From Lumbricus rubellus (lineage: Eukaryota > Annelida > Clitellata > Crassiclitellata > Lumbricidae), in NCBI GenBank assembly GCA_945859605.1, contig OX243816.1, forward strand, positions 42,444,864 through 42,508,863: DNA of 64,000 nt, in the 5' to 3' direction. The position numbers and the translations under genes were made by a program. The notes beneath the pieces are model-generated. The model made no database searches, was not told the DNA's origin, and was given only the letters and a program-made list of their open reading frames with translations. This document shows positions 25,201 to 35,246 of this stretch, piece by piece. Every line of letters starts with the position of its first letter. Positions within the stretch are counted from its first letter, which is position 1.

Positions 25201-25721
25201 ACCTGCCGTCGTCAAGCATCCAATCCAAGTGCAGCACCGTTTCATCGCCCACCGTGTCCAGCCCTCAGGTCACCGTCTACGACCTGTCGCCCCTCAACTT
25301 CCCCGTTCCTTCGCCACCGCTGCTTAACCTCAGCCCTGACCTCGTCTCAGACCTTTCTCCTCCGCTTCCCCCGCCACCGCTCGCCCACCGCAACTACCAG
25401 CCATTCACCCTCTCGTCAAAGCTAAACAACATTCCACCGGCTGTTGCTCCGCCTGTTCTTCCGCCACCGTCGTTCGGTGGGTTTCCCGCGATGCCAGGCG
25501 GGCTGCACGCCCCGTACGGCCTCTACGGCAGCAGGTTCGACGGCCTGATGCCGAACGACGTGAGCATGATGGACCTGTTTTCGCTGATGAGCAGCTTCCC
25601 CGACTACTCGCTCGCAAACCAACAGCTCGCCCTGTCAAACGGCTTCTTTGACTACCTCTACCCCTCGCGAGCCGACTCGACCCTTGACGTGAGCGGCGGA
25701 CAGCATTCGCCCAACTCTTGA
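10924..25721 (+). CDS. PIAS: PIAS-family E3 SUMO-protein ligase (complete)
   Basis: Eleven coding exons: 10924-10947, 15355-15577, 16288-16455, 17307-17391, 17966-18107, 19959-20093, 20827-20932, 21908-21981, 22559-22719, 24419-24561 and 25093-25721. All phases join, giving 1890 nt and about 629 aa (human PIAS1 is about 650). Exon 1 encodes only MVDKADLR, matching the short first exon of vertebrate PIAS genes. Then come a SAP domain with the LXXLL motif LQLLL (about residues 9-50), the PINIT domain (about 130-290, with PVDIT at 232-236), the SP-RING (about 323-372, ending [10 protein letters not shown]), a SUMO-interacting motif VIDL at about 430-433 followed by SDDEA, and a Ser/Pro-rich tail. 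The product acts in the nucleus, bringing Ubc9-SUMO to transcription factors. The intron after exon 10 uses a GC donor. It is the only PIAS gene here and cannot be assigned to one vertebrate paralogue. Confidence 0.95.
12056..12425. mobile_element. hAT-like MITE, nested copy 1
   Basis: The ends are CAGCGGTTCCCAACC...GGTTGGGAACCACTG, with 8-bp duplication GCCTATAG (12048-12055 and 12426-12433). The interior has repeated GTGGCCC motifs. It is related to 13410-13767. Confidence 0.92.
12680..12752. repeat. Short hairpin-forming inverted repeat
   Basis: TGAGTCGTAATTCCGATTGATG is mirrored by CATCAATCGGAATTTATTTACGACTCA around a TAGGCCTATATTATA loop. It lies inside the 3-kb hAT-like element. Confidence 0.7.
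13410..13767. mobile_element. hAT-like MITE, nested copy 2
   Basis: The same ends as 12056-12425, with its own 8-bp duplication GGATAAAC (13402-13409 and 13768-13775). Two independent insertions of one family in one host element. Confidence 0.92.
14545..15354. other. Remainder of PIAS intron 1
   Basis: It contains a GTAAGTAAGTAAGTAATC-led repeat fragment (about 15015-15120), similar to one at 18785-18835, and a degraded SINE-tail phrase GCACCTCTGAATAG near 15240. Nothing coding. Confidence 0.45.
15755..15845. repeat. Short tandem repeat in PIAS intron 2
   Basis: About four units of TTGAATTTGATGTGTTTTGCGG (26-27 bp spacing) within the intron. Confidence 0.75.
16203..16240. repeat. (CA)n microsatellite
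   Basis: A run of CACACA close to the acceptor of PIAS exon 3 (exon start 16288). Confidence 0.9.
16969..17005 (-). repeat. 37-bp inverted copy of PIAS exon 5 in the preceding introns
   Basis: The reverse complement of 16969-17005 is identical over all 37 bases to 18041-18077 in PIAS exon 5 (the codons around [11 protein letters not shown]). It lies in the intron before exon 4, about 1 kb away and in opposite orientation, so the pre-mRNA could pair. Confidence 0.9.
17448..17640 (+). repeat. tRNA-derived SINE
   Basis: A-box-like TCATGTAGTGGGG, B box GGTTCGAATCC (17499-17509), and a body with GAGCAAGTCCTTCACTCACA shared with the copies at 18180 and 36434. Confidence 0.75.
18180..18350 (-). 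repeat. tRNA-derived SINE, reverse orientation
   Basis: Reverse complement of the same family: B box GGTTCGAATCC (18319-18329 reversed), shared TGGGCAAGTCCTTCACTCGC, and tail phrase GCGCCTCTGAGTAGAGAG at its 3' end. Confidence 0.8.
18351..19958. other. PIAS intron 5 remainder with minisatellite
   Basis: It carries a repeat fragment GTGAGTGAGTAAGTATATTC (18786), a SINE-tail phrase GCACCTCTGAGTAGAG (about 19686), and a 25-27-bp tandem of the type CATGTTATTAAAGTACTCAA between about 19660 and 19920, ending close to the exon 6 acceptor. Confidence 0.6.
20195..20450 (+). pseudogene. LINE reverse-transcriptase C-terminal relic
   Basis: Reads like the end of CR1/L2-type ORF2: [20 protein letters not shown], then [11 protein letters not shown], then a frame change into [11 protein letters not shown] short, frame-broken relic in PIAS intron 6. 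Confidence 0.7.
21125..21215. repeat. Small palindromic repeat, AACCCTTT ends
   Basis: AACCCTTTGCCGACC faces TTGGTAAAGGGTT around GGTATATATGGGAAATCC. A related right end is at 1-50 and a related body at about 59045-59090. Confidence 0.55.
22720..24418. other. PIAS intron 9
   Basis: 1.7 kb between the SP-RING exon and the next. There is a possible SINE-tail trace near 23355 and no other supported feature. Confidence 0.4.
24562..24568 (+). other. Non-canonical GC splice donor of PIAS intron 10
   Basis: The exon ends CCAG and the intron starts GCAAGTT, a GC-AG intron with otherwise perfect donor consensus. Phase 1 fits the next exon, which starts GAACTGC at 25093. The GT alternatives nearby give an early stop. 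Confidence 0.8.
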
Positions 25722-26271
25722 CCTCACAAACACTGACCACCTGTCACTTTTCAGACTCATCTTCGAGTTGTATCGTTCGACTTGTCAATATGGAAGGCCG
25801 TCGTGCCGCGGGACAGTTAACAGTGCGACCGGTCTGGCGAGTTTGGTGCGCGAACGAACGGGGTACCATCGAAAAACGGGTACAAGCAGCGTACGTAGTC
25901 TTGTCACTGAGCTAGGGAATAATTGTCACCACTTTAGATTTCAATTAGGAATTGCTGTGCAGTGAGCGGTTCGTTTTGAGGAGGAACTTCTGTAGGATGA
26001 GAGAATCAACTATGAATGTGTAATTTTTCCCTAAGTACAGAAGTGTGCCGCAGAACTCCCAAACTGTGGGTTAGGAAAGCATATGTTGCAACGTCGGCTA
26101 AAGAACTCTCGAAACGGAGTAATGGATCATAGGAGGACACGACTCTCGACCTGCATTTAATCATGTAGAAAAGGATTTTGCATCTACAGGTGCCGCCGTG
26201 TTTAAAGGCGTTTGTAGCGGTAGCGTGTATATTTGCCGGTGGACTGAAGCTGCCACGTAAAGTATTATAAT

Positions 26272-26277
26272 AATAAA
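26272..26277 (+). promoter_or_regulatory. PIAS poly(A) signal
   Basis: AATAAA about 550 bp after the PIAS stop; ATTAAA follows about 55 bp later as an alternative. Confidence 0.6.
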
Positions 26278-26833
26278 ATTTTATATATTTATCTTCGTTA
26301 ATCACGTTGCTGAAACTGTGGATATGTCTATTAAATTATTGTAGAGTATGTCGTTTCAATTTTGATACTAGATAAAGCAGTAATTTTGTGTGGAAACCAT
26401 GCAATACTTCGGCTTTCTTTCGAAACGCTTAGAATTTCTTTTTAGTTGTGCAAGTCCATTTGCTACCAAACATGGCCAATAATTTATTCTTTTGAAGGTA
26501 TAATTATAGCATTGCATTTTTCAAGTTCTTATTGAATCTTTAGTGACCAGCAATGCACTAATACCAACAAGAAAAATCAACTGAACGCACAGCATCTTAA
26601 CCAAGTATGAAGATATCCTAGAAGTCTAAAGACATCTTAGAAGGCTCTCCACTGCTCTTTTCCCGCATGAAGACATTGCAATTGCAGATAGTAATGACAA
26701 TTTATATGGTGCCCTAACACAGCCATGCTGTTACAAAGGAGCCTTGCACATAACTAACAGCAGGGTATGCCTTAGAAAATATTCATAACAAGAGATTTTG
26801 TTTATATGCAGATGTACTATACAACATTTCATC

Positions 26834-26839
26834 TTTATT
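26834..26839 (-). promoter_or_regulatory. COPE poly(A) signal
   Basis: AATAAA on the minus strand, 158 bp after the COPE stop codon. With the PIAS signal it leaves about 0.55 kb between the convergent genes. Confidence 0.6.
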
Positions 26840-26996
26840 TCAAAGTCTGCTTTTTATCAAGATTACCAACATTTTATCAAAGACAGATTTCTCCAGCAAC
26901 CTCTAACAACAACGAGTCCACACTGTCTGAACCGTCACTTGTAAACTAACGTCTGCTTCTCGTCGAAGCAGAATTACGCGTGTGATGTGGCTCCAT

Positions 26997-29900
26997 CTAC
27001 ATGACACTCGGACTGTAGTTGCGACACAGCCGGTCAAACTCATTCTCCTAAACAAACAAGTTTCGCAGGTTTTAGCCAAAAAAGCATCATTTAAGTGTCT
27101 GCTAATTAAGCATTATTATAATGCAAAATACATAAGTATTGAGGTTTAGTTCAGTGGCAGTGCCAGCTGTACAATTTCAGCAGGTCACCTTAGGGTCAAC
27201 GGAGTTATTCAGCAGGTCAAAGATATTAAATGTAAATAGGGTACAAGAAATTGCAAAGAATTTTGGCAGTTCATGAGTAAAGCAGACAGGTCAAATGGCA
27301 GGTGCTGGTTTAGTTCTACGTTAGTTCTATGCATTACAGTTACATGGCTCTTTAATACAGCCTTTGACTTGCTCATTTGAACTGCACATACATGCACAAA
27401 CCCATAGGATCTGTTGATGTCACGACCACTTGATCAGTCATCTGATGATTACGATTAAAAGACGTGTGTAGAAAATAAGCAGAACTTTCAATTAGAAAGT
27501 CTGCGTCAATTGCTCACCTTGACCAGATATTCTTTTACAAATGGAAAACTTCTGTGACTCTCCTTCAGCTGAGAAATGTATCGGTTGCTCACCTGCGACA
27601 TAATAACCTTCGTTTAATTTCAAACTGACACAATGCAGCATAATTACAATCAGTAATCAACAGACAATGACAGGTCATTACAGGAGTAGAAGTTAACTGT
27701 CGGCAGCCATGCAAGGCGTCCATCCCATCCTACTACTCAGTTCTCCAACTACCGAATGGAAGGTTGAGTGGACCTTTGGGAGGGTAGCGGGAAGCGATAC
27801 CACATCCGTGCGCTCTTCATGCCAGAGTGTTTACCAATGTACCCTAAACCCCTTTCTCACATTAGCAATGTAATGCAAAGCAATCATACCCTACACGATA
27901 TTTACCTTTTATCAAATATAAGGCATCACAGGCACAAACGAATGCTGTAAAAACGAATACAATAAATTGGATACTGTAAAAACGAATACTGTACAAAGTA
28001 CTGAAAAAATGACTGTACGGTGAAAATGACTAAGTACTGTAAAGGCAAGAAAGTGTCATCTCTTACCTCCGGGGGCTTTCCCAGGTGCTGAGCTAAGACG
28101 GCCATATTGAGAAGAGTCTCAGGATTGTTGCTGTCCTATAAAACACGAGAATAAAATATGTGCAAATACGAAAGAAAGATCAGTGCTGCAGACAGGAAAC
28201 TGTTGTTTATTTTAAAGCAAGTAATTTTAGAGAATCAACTAGCACGCTACGCTATCAGGAAGTGCCTAAACCTGCTCTTTCAAACTTTTACAATGAGAGT
28301 GTGTACTAAAAGTGCCATGGAAGTCAAAGCAGCAAGTTACTAGTTTTAATCCTAACCAACTTGAAGTATTACCACTCGATGGTTGCATACCAATTCTGTG
28401 TTCATAATACTACGTATATACCTATGGGCGTGCATGCTTGCCTCTGTTCCAAGGGAATGGAATCGGCTTTCGCTTCGTAGCTCCAATTCACTTCCTTCGA
28501 AAAGTGGCTCAAAACTTACTACTTCTCCTTGGTTTTCTAGTACTTGCATAAGTAGCTTCATCTTCCTCTGACTATCCACGCCTCAGATTCACATCTTGAT
28601 GTGATCCTGTGTGCATTACAAATTTATTTATTTAATAATAATAATAATAGGCACCAGTAATTCCATTGACAATCGAAAATAATGTCTGTAGAACAATGAA
28701 ACAGCAAAGATCTTTTTAAAGTAGCTATAACACTAATTGTTTGTAACACAATGCTACTTGTTACCTTGTCTAAAGCCTCTTGAAGCATGCCCTCAGCATC
28801 CTCGAATCTTCCTTGTGCCATGACGCTAGCAGCCTGTCCATTCAGCAGCAGAGGCGTTGACACAAACTTGTCTGTCAGCTCTTGGAATATGTAGTAGGCA
28901 TCCTGGAACTTCTCACCTCCCTTCACATTACACAAGCAGACAACAATTGCTAACAGACAGAAAACAATAATTTCTAACAGACAGAAAACAATCGCTAACA
29001 GACAAGAAATTTGTCACTCAAATAACAAAGGCTGTAGTTGACATTCACAATATGGCAACAATAGATCTTGTACATCAATTTTGACTCCCATAACGTGTCA
29101 TAAACATCAGATTTACACATCTGCATCCATATGCATATGTATGAAAACCATGCATTTGTATGCATATTGTATTTAAACAGACCCTGGTCTACTTCACAAT
29201 CAGGCAGTGCATGGCATTCTCAATTGTTGGGTTCACAATTTGGAATAGACTAACAAGTTGCTGAAATGTAAACTCTGTTGCCGTGGCTGGACTGTGAGTG
29301 CCTCTGAGTAGATTTATTGAGAAATGTCGTATTGAATTCTTGAAAGAAATGAACGAATCTAACAAGTACCGTTGCCAGATTGACCCACGCAGTTGCCAGT
29401 TGTGTCAGGATGTTATCTTCATCAGCCTCCTGCAGCCTTTTCAGCTCCTTCCTAGAACATAGCACAATGGGACATTTCACAAAAACTGAGGTTGCAATAA
29501 AAAATACCAGCGAACAGATAATTATCAGTGATCTTAATAGTGAAGCCATGCTAGTGTCGCATTGGCACTAGAGCTACTATAGAGAGTTCAACCAATGAGA
29601 ATTTTTGCAAATATGGGATTGAGGAGCAATTAATGTATAAAGATTTTGTGCAGCCTGTGCCTTGAACACAAACCTCACACAACAGACATTCTGTTATGCA
29701 TATCATCTACCTAAAGCCTGCCTGACTAATGTGGCAGCTTGAGAAATACTCAAACCCATAGCAAAGTAAGCCCTGCAACATCGGCATGGTGCCTTAGTAC
29801 CCTAGTGTTTATTGTCCAAGGGAAAATATTGGTTGGGAAGGGCATTAAAATGGAGATAAGGGATGGTACCAAAGTAGGTCACATCTTATAAAAGTCACCA

Positions 29901-32465
29901 ACCCATTTTAACCTCATCCCAAGATATGACAGCTTCTTGGCAAATAAAATCTATGTTAACGAATATTAGACACTATACAGCTTACCTGGCAAAGTCAACC
30001 CTGTCCAGTTTCAGCATTATTTGAACCAGCATGGCTATACTAGAAAAACCAAACAAACAGCAAATGATCTCAGTGATATCTACCGGTACTGTGTAAAACG
30101 ATAGTCCATAACTAACAAAAGATACACCTGGGAACTAAAATTATTGAGTCAATTTAGGGCAAAACAGCTCATTGCTATTAAAGGGTTAAAGGAAAAGAAG
30201 CAGCTCAGAGAGTAATTAACACAGTACTTATTAATGAAATGACTGGCATACCATTCCAAAGCATCTGACTGATGAAGAGTTCTCATCGCAGCGTCGTAAT
30301 TCTAAATTGAAACACAAATCATCAAACCAAAATAACCACAGACAAGATTTGCATAGTTCTAAATTTCCATAAATATATATATACTGGTAAAAAGTACTTA
30401 ACCTCTGCTCAGTTCAAGGTATTGCAATTCTAATTTTTCACACAGGCTTACTGAGCATGGGCGGAGTTTGGTTTCCGTTCTTGGAGGGGCTAATGCCCTC
30501 TTAGGGAGGCTAAGCCCGGAAAAAGATATCATTTTCATGGTAAAAAAGCTAAATCTGGGCCTTCTTGGGGGGGGGGCTTAGCTCCCCCTAGCCCCTGATA
30601 AACTCCGCCCATGTTACTGAGGCTCTGCACAGTAGAGATATTGCAGACTGAAACAAACTAATTAAATCAATTTGTTCAAATGAAAACCACACTGAACTTG
30701 ATAAGAACTGTTTAAGATCTCAGTGCCATTATGTGTACTATTTAGCTTGAAAGATTTTCCACACTACTCAGGACAAGCCCTTAAGTCTAAAATAAGTAAA
30801 TATGTGGTATAGTGAATAAGGTTTTAGGCTTTGATGCCTTCAGTAAGTTAAGTATTCTCATTCGCCTACAGTAGCAGCACAAGTGACTTAATAGATGTGC
30901 TGGAGGAATAGCTATGGTGCCTGGAATATAAAATCGAATGTACGAACCCCTTCGTCAAAAAGGATGGACGCAGCCATAAGAAGGAAAACATGGTTGGTTA
31001 AATCGACATTTCGACTGAGTTTAGTGTCGAGTTCAGCCAGGATTTTATCTCTGAAAATAACAACAATGACTTACTTACTTAGACTTAGTTCCTCCTGTTC
31101 CGATCGGAGCATTGGTCAACAAGTCTTCGCCACTCCATACGGTAACCGTCATAACAACAATGGACTTCATCATAATCATCATTATAGCCACCACAAACAT
31201 AACCATCATCATCATCATCATGAGAAAAGAGTTTAGAGTAATGTAAGCACTCTGGCACGGATGCAGGATCGCTTCAGGACTGCAACCTTGCAAAGGTCCG
31301 CTTAACCTTACAATCGACAGACGGCGATGAAAAAATCAGTAGTATGACATGATGGGTGTCCTGTTGGCTGCCAAAAGTTAAATTCGGCTCCTTTAATAAC
31401 TTATGATCAACCGTCATACTTTGAATTACAAGTATTTATTTTATTTGTAATCATTCTGCATTGTGTCAGTTTGAAATTAAACTAAAATAATTATTATCAT
31501 CATCATCAGTATTATGAAAACCTTAGAATGACCCGTTATTTACCAGTTATCTTGGCCCTAGCTTTAAACTTACTGCATGCTTTAATCGCTATAGTAGCCG
31601 TAACATAGCAAAGTGTGAAATGAGGCTAATGGTTTCTACCGCTTTGTCTCATTCGCCAAGTAATCAGCGAACATCCTGATGGCTTGAAGCTCAGGTGGAG
31701 AACTGGACACAACTTCACTTAAAACAACGCCGAACTTGCGCTGGGCAATGTACGCTCGATACAATATAACATCTCGCTCAATCTTCAGATCAGCTGCAAC
31801 CTACAAATTGACAAAAGGGTTAATGATAACAATATTTTTCTTAAGTAGTCATATAAAATTTTCTCGGCTGGCTTTCGAACCCAATCTAACAATGCTTGCA
31901 GTAGGTGATTGACATGGGTGTAGTCCAAATCTCCGAAACCCGAATCCCCAAAGGAATTTCGGTCGGATTCTCAAAATCGATTTCCCAAGTGTCATGAATA
32001 AAATTCAATTGGTTTTTGGAAGTTCGGCCGCTTTCTACAAAACTGCTTTCGGGAAATCGAACTTTTGTGCATTTTCAGCTTTTCGGAAGTCGGGTTGATC
32101 CCGAGTGACATAGCAGAAGTTCGAGATTCCATGATTACTGTGCTGGGATCCTGAACATGTCTCTCAATCAAAAATGCTTCGGACCTCAGATTCGTATTTA
32201 CAATACCTTGCAGTCTAATATTGTACAATAGAAATAACAATAATAATAGTTCAGAGCCGGGACACCGAGTGACGTGGCATCGATGATATCATACTCAAAT
32301 AACCAAACACAGCGCTATATAACATAAAATATACCAGCAGAATATTCCAAACATAACTTCTATTACCTTCAGCTTCTGTGCTTCGTTTATACATTGCTGA
32401 TAGTTTCCAATATAAAGAGCACTTCTAATATCAAACAAAACGTCGGTCTCTCCCGTAGACGCCAT
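26997..32465 (-). CDS. COPE: Coatomer subunit epsilon (complete)
   Basis: Ten exons on the minus strand: 32465-32367, 31800-31640, 31050-30948, 30301-30252, 30039-29986, 29451-29370, 28920-28765, 28135-28067, 27592-27518 and 27047-26997. Phases all agree, giving 900 nt and 299 aa, close to the human 308 aa. The start ATG lies in the context AAGATGGCG. Recognisable blocks are [14 protein letters not shown] near the N-terminus, [68 protein letters not shown] and [10 protein letters not shown], ending [16 protein letters not shown]. Epsilon-COP is an alpha-solenoid of TPR-like repeats that stabilises alpha-COP in the COPI coat, which carries retrograde Golgi-to-ER traffic. The protein is cytosolic and membrane-recruited, so no signal peptide is expected and none is seen. 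It is convergent with PIAS. A TA-flanked MITE begins 108 bp upstream of the ATG. Confidence 0.97.
28930..29010. repeat. Short tandem repeat in COPE intron 6
   Basis: Three units of about 28 bp of the type GCTAACAGACAGAAAACAAT next to the exon 7 acceptor. Confidence 0.7.
30456..30613. mobile_element. hAT-like MITE, CATGGGCGGAG family
   Basis: 158 bp with ends CATGGGCGGAGTTT and AAACTCCGCCCATG (one mismatch region inside) and 8-bp duplication TTACTGAG (30448-30455, 30614-30621). It sits in a COPE intron and shares ends with 37932-38195. Confidence 0.92.
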
Positions 32466-32572
32466 CTTCTCAACAACAGACTACATAATGTTTTTAGAAG
32501 CAAGAATCGGAGGCGCGTCGGAAGGACACCTAGCGCCATCTCACTTTGACATTCATTGGCTATTATTATATA

Positions 32573-33161
32573 GGCCAGTCAAAAACACGGGAAATTCATC
32601 ATGAACCCGAAGATTTACTATGGCAGGCCTTTTTTGGCAGAATATTGTACGTAAATGTCCTATTAAACTACAGTAAAAATGCTAAGAAATTCCAACATGG
32701 GGAAATATGTTTAAATCGTGAATTAGTGTGATGAAAATTATGACTGTGCGTATAGCGTTTCGCTTAGTCATCGCCTATACTTATAAGCGTGGCCTTAAGT
32801 GCGGGGTAGTTATCGACCACACGCTGCAAACTTATTGCATAAAATTTTATTTTTTGGTCTCCATAGTTCAGATAATAAATATATTATTCGATATCTAATT
32901 TTTTTAAATCGGTAATTTCACTGTGTTTCCAGCAGATAAATCGTATTTCCGCCAGTCATTGATATGTAAACAAACTCGTTCGGCCTATCTGTTGGTGCTT
33001 TTGGTCGTCTGCTCCAAACTAAATTAATTTTTAAAATTATTTCCCCATATCGCATTTTCGTAGCATTTCTACCACATATTTTTTAGTCCATTTCGAAACT
33101 TTTTGTGCAAAAATTTGCCTGCCATAGTAAATCTTCGGGTTCAAGACTTAATTGACTGGAC
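32573..33161. mobile_element. Long-TIR MITE 5' of COPE, TA target site
   Basis: Inverted arms of about 150 bp share GAACCCGAAGATTTACTATG near each end, with outer ends GGCCAGTCAA and TTGACTGGAC and TA on both sides (32571-32572, 33162-33163), as for Tc1/mariner-type elements. No ORF. It begins 108 bp upstream of the COPE start codon, inside or next to its promoter. Confidence 0.8.
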
Positions 33162-33684
33162 TAATAGCCTATATAGCATCCTCTGACGAAACCACTCAGA
33201 GGCGCTCCTAGTCCAACTACGGCGAATTTTTTAAGGGAGCCTGTAAAACACTGGCGAGTCAACTTTAGGTAACAGGAGCATCTCCAATGAGAGACTACTC
33301 TAGACAACCATGTCTTCCAGAAGACTAGAACCGTCGTGACGACGCCAGACGCGGTCACCGAGAGAGCTAAAGAGAGCCAGTTTGTTATGCGCACCCTTCG
33401 CCACCAGGGATCGAGTCAGCGCTTAAAGTGTAAAAATGAAGTGCCTGAAGGCTGAACGCCTCGAGATCTAACTTCTCTGGGTTGTAGGCCTAGGCCCTAC
33501 TAGTTTAATAAGTGGCAGGACGATGCCCAGATTTGAAAATAAGTGCATCCATGACCTCGGAGTCATGACATTGTACTCGATCTTGAGCCCAGAAGGGAGG
33601 CTTTGACAGCATGTTTTAAGTGCAGATGCGTGGAGTAGGCGTTGGCAATAAGATGGTCTTACATTGACACCATCATTGGCGTCC

Positions 33685-33998
33685 GCAGCAGGGCGCAAGG
33701 GGGCGCGAGTGCGGATCCAGGGGGGGGGGCAATCCGGCCATCCCCCCATTTAGAAATGCCCATGTGTCGTTTTCAACAAGCTTATAATTTGGTATATTTT
33801 CAAGGATTTGGAAGACTTCATGACTAAAGAAATTAAAAAGGAGGATGAAATGGTATAATTTTCCCAAAAATTTCGCCAGATGACTAAAAACAGGTCATCA
33901 ACTTTTTTGGCGGATAGGAAAAAAATTCCAAACTCAAGGCTTATAATTTTTGCCCCCCCCCCCCCCCCCCCCCCGTCCAAAGTTTCTGTATCCGCCCT
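33685..33998. mobile_element. Degraded TIR element with poly-C
   Basis: A left end like GTGCGGATCCAGGGGGG and a right end GTATCCGCCCTTG bracket a sequence resembling the 8123-8451 MITE interior. A run of 22 C lies at 33953-33974. No target duplication was found. Confidence 0.45.
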
Positions 33999-34303
33999 TG
34001 ACTCTAAGTCTAATCTCAGAGTCTGCAAGCGTCTCATCATAATATGATGAGACGCTGACAACTCGAGCTGACATTGACTCTGAACACAAATCAATGATGG
34101 TTGCTGAAATCCAGACATGTAACCCAACACCTAGATTGTCTAGGTTGCTGAAACCTTTACACACATGCAGTCATGGCAACCTATCAACATATCTATGGAT
34201 TGCGTAAGTGGCAATAGACTTAATGCTTCTCACAGTCGTCATTGGGCGCTACAGCACATAGTAGGTCTCCTGAGAGTGAACAATTATAAGGTTGTACAGT
34301 GTA

Positions 34304-35077
34304 CACTGTGTCCACGATAAAGTAGACCACACAATAAAGTGTCATAATTCGTTCAAAACGTATATAGGATTTGTCTGAAATTTTATACACAGCATTGACA
34401 GCAACAGTGACCATATTTAGGCTACACGAGATCCGAAAACCGATTAGAAATATTCGCGAGTTTGCCAAATTTATGAGCGTTTGAGATACATCACCGAAAA
34501 ATGCAACTTTCCAACATGTAAAAGCTGAAAGGAAGTGAAGTTCAGCTATAAATTTTTTTCAAAATGTTCTTTTTGTTCACGAACACACAGCCGTAGACAT
34601 AGGTCAGGTCGATGATCACCTGGTCAAACAGCTGTCACTCTTCAATCAGACGCGCCCTACCGTTATCGATGTCATGAATACAGGAACGAAAAACGCGCTA
34701 CTCCGGTACATGTACCCGGATCAAGGTCTGGACTGCTAGGCGGCCACAGCTGCGGATATGAAGCCGAGAGTCTTCCGGGACAGCTACTACACTAATACGT
34801 CTACGGTCGGGTGTTCGTGAACAAAAATGACATTTTTACCACCATTTATAGCTGAATTTCACTTCCTTTCAGCTTTTGCATCTTGGAAAGTTGCATTTTT
34901 TGGTGCTGTATCTCAAACGCTCATAAATTTGGCAAACTCGCGAATATTTCTAATCGGCTTTAAGATCTCGTGTAAATACGGTCACTGTTGCTGTGCTTAA
35001 AATTTCAGACAAATCCTAAACGTTTTGACCGAGTTATGACACTTTATTGTGTGGCCTACTTTATCGTGGACACCGTG
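34304..35077. mobile_element. Tc1/mariner-type foldback MITE, unit A only
   Basis: Two inverted arms of about 290 bp, outer ends CACTGTGTCCACGATAAAG and CTTTATCGTGGACACCGTG, with TA on each side (34302-34303, 35078-35079). A central unique segment of about 200 bp has no transposase. The duplicate unit B lacks it at about 50217. Confidence 0.9.
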
Positions 35078-35246
35078 TAGAAAAATTATCTGCTCTTAAT
35101 TTGCAGCTGCGCAACCAAGTCATATTTTCACCTTGCATTACACTTACGTAGGCCTTTCTCACTTGATACAACCTAGTCTGATCAGTGATCAGTACTCACC
35201 TGATCTGAGCTTGCCTTATCTAAACTCATCTATAGTGGCTATAGAC

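Noticed and set aside
25405..25740. Antisense ORF of 111 aa over the last PIAS exon
   Set aside because: Shadow of the GC-rich coding exon; no homology.
33468..33749. 93-aa minus-strand ORF
   Set aside because: Overlaps a degraded transposon and matches no family I know.
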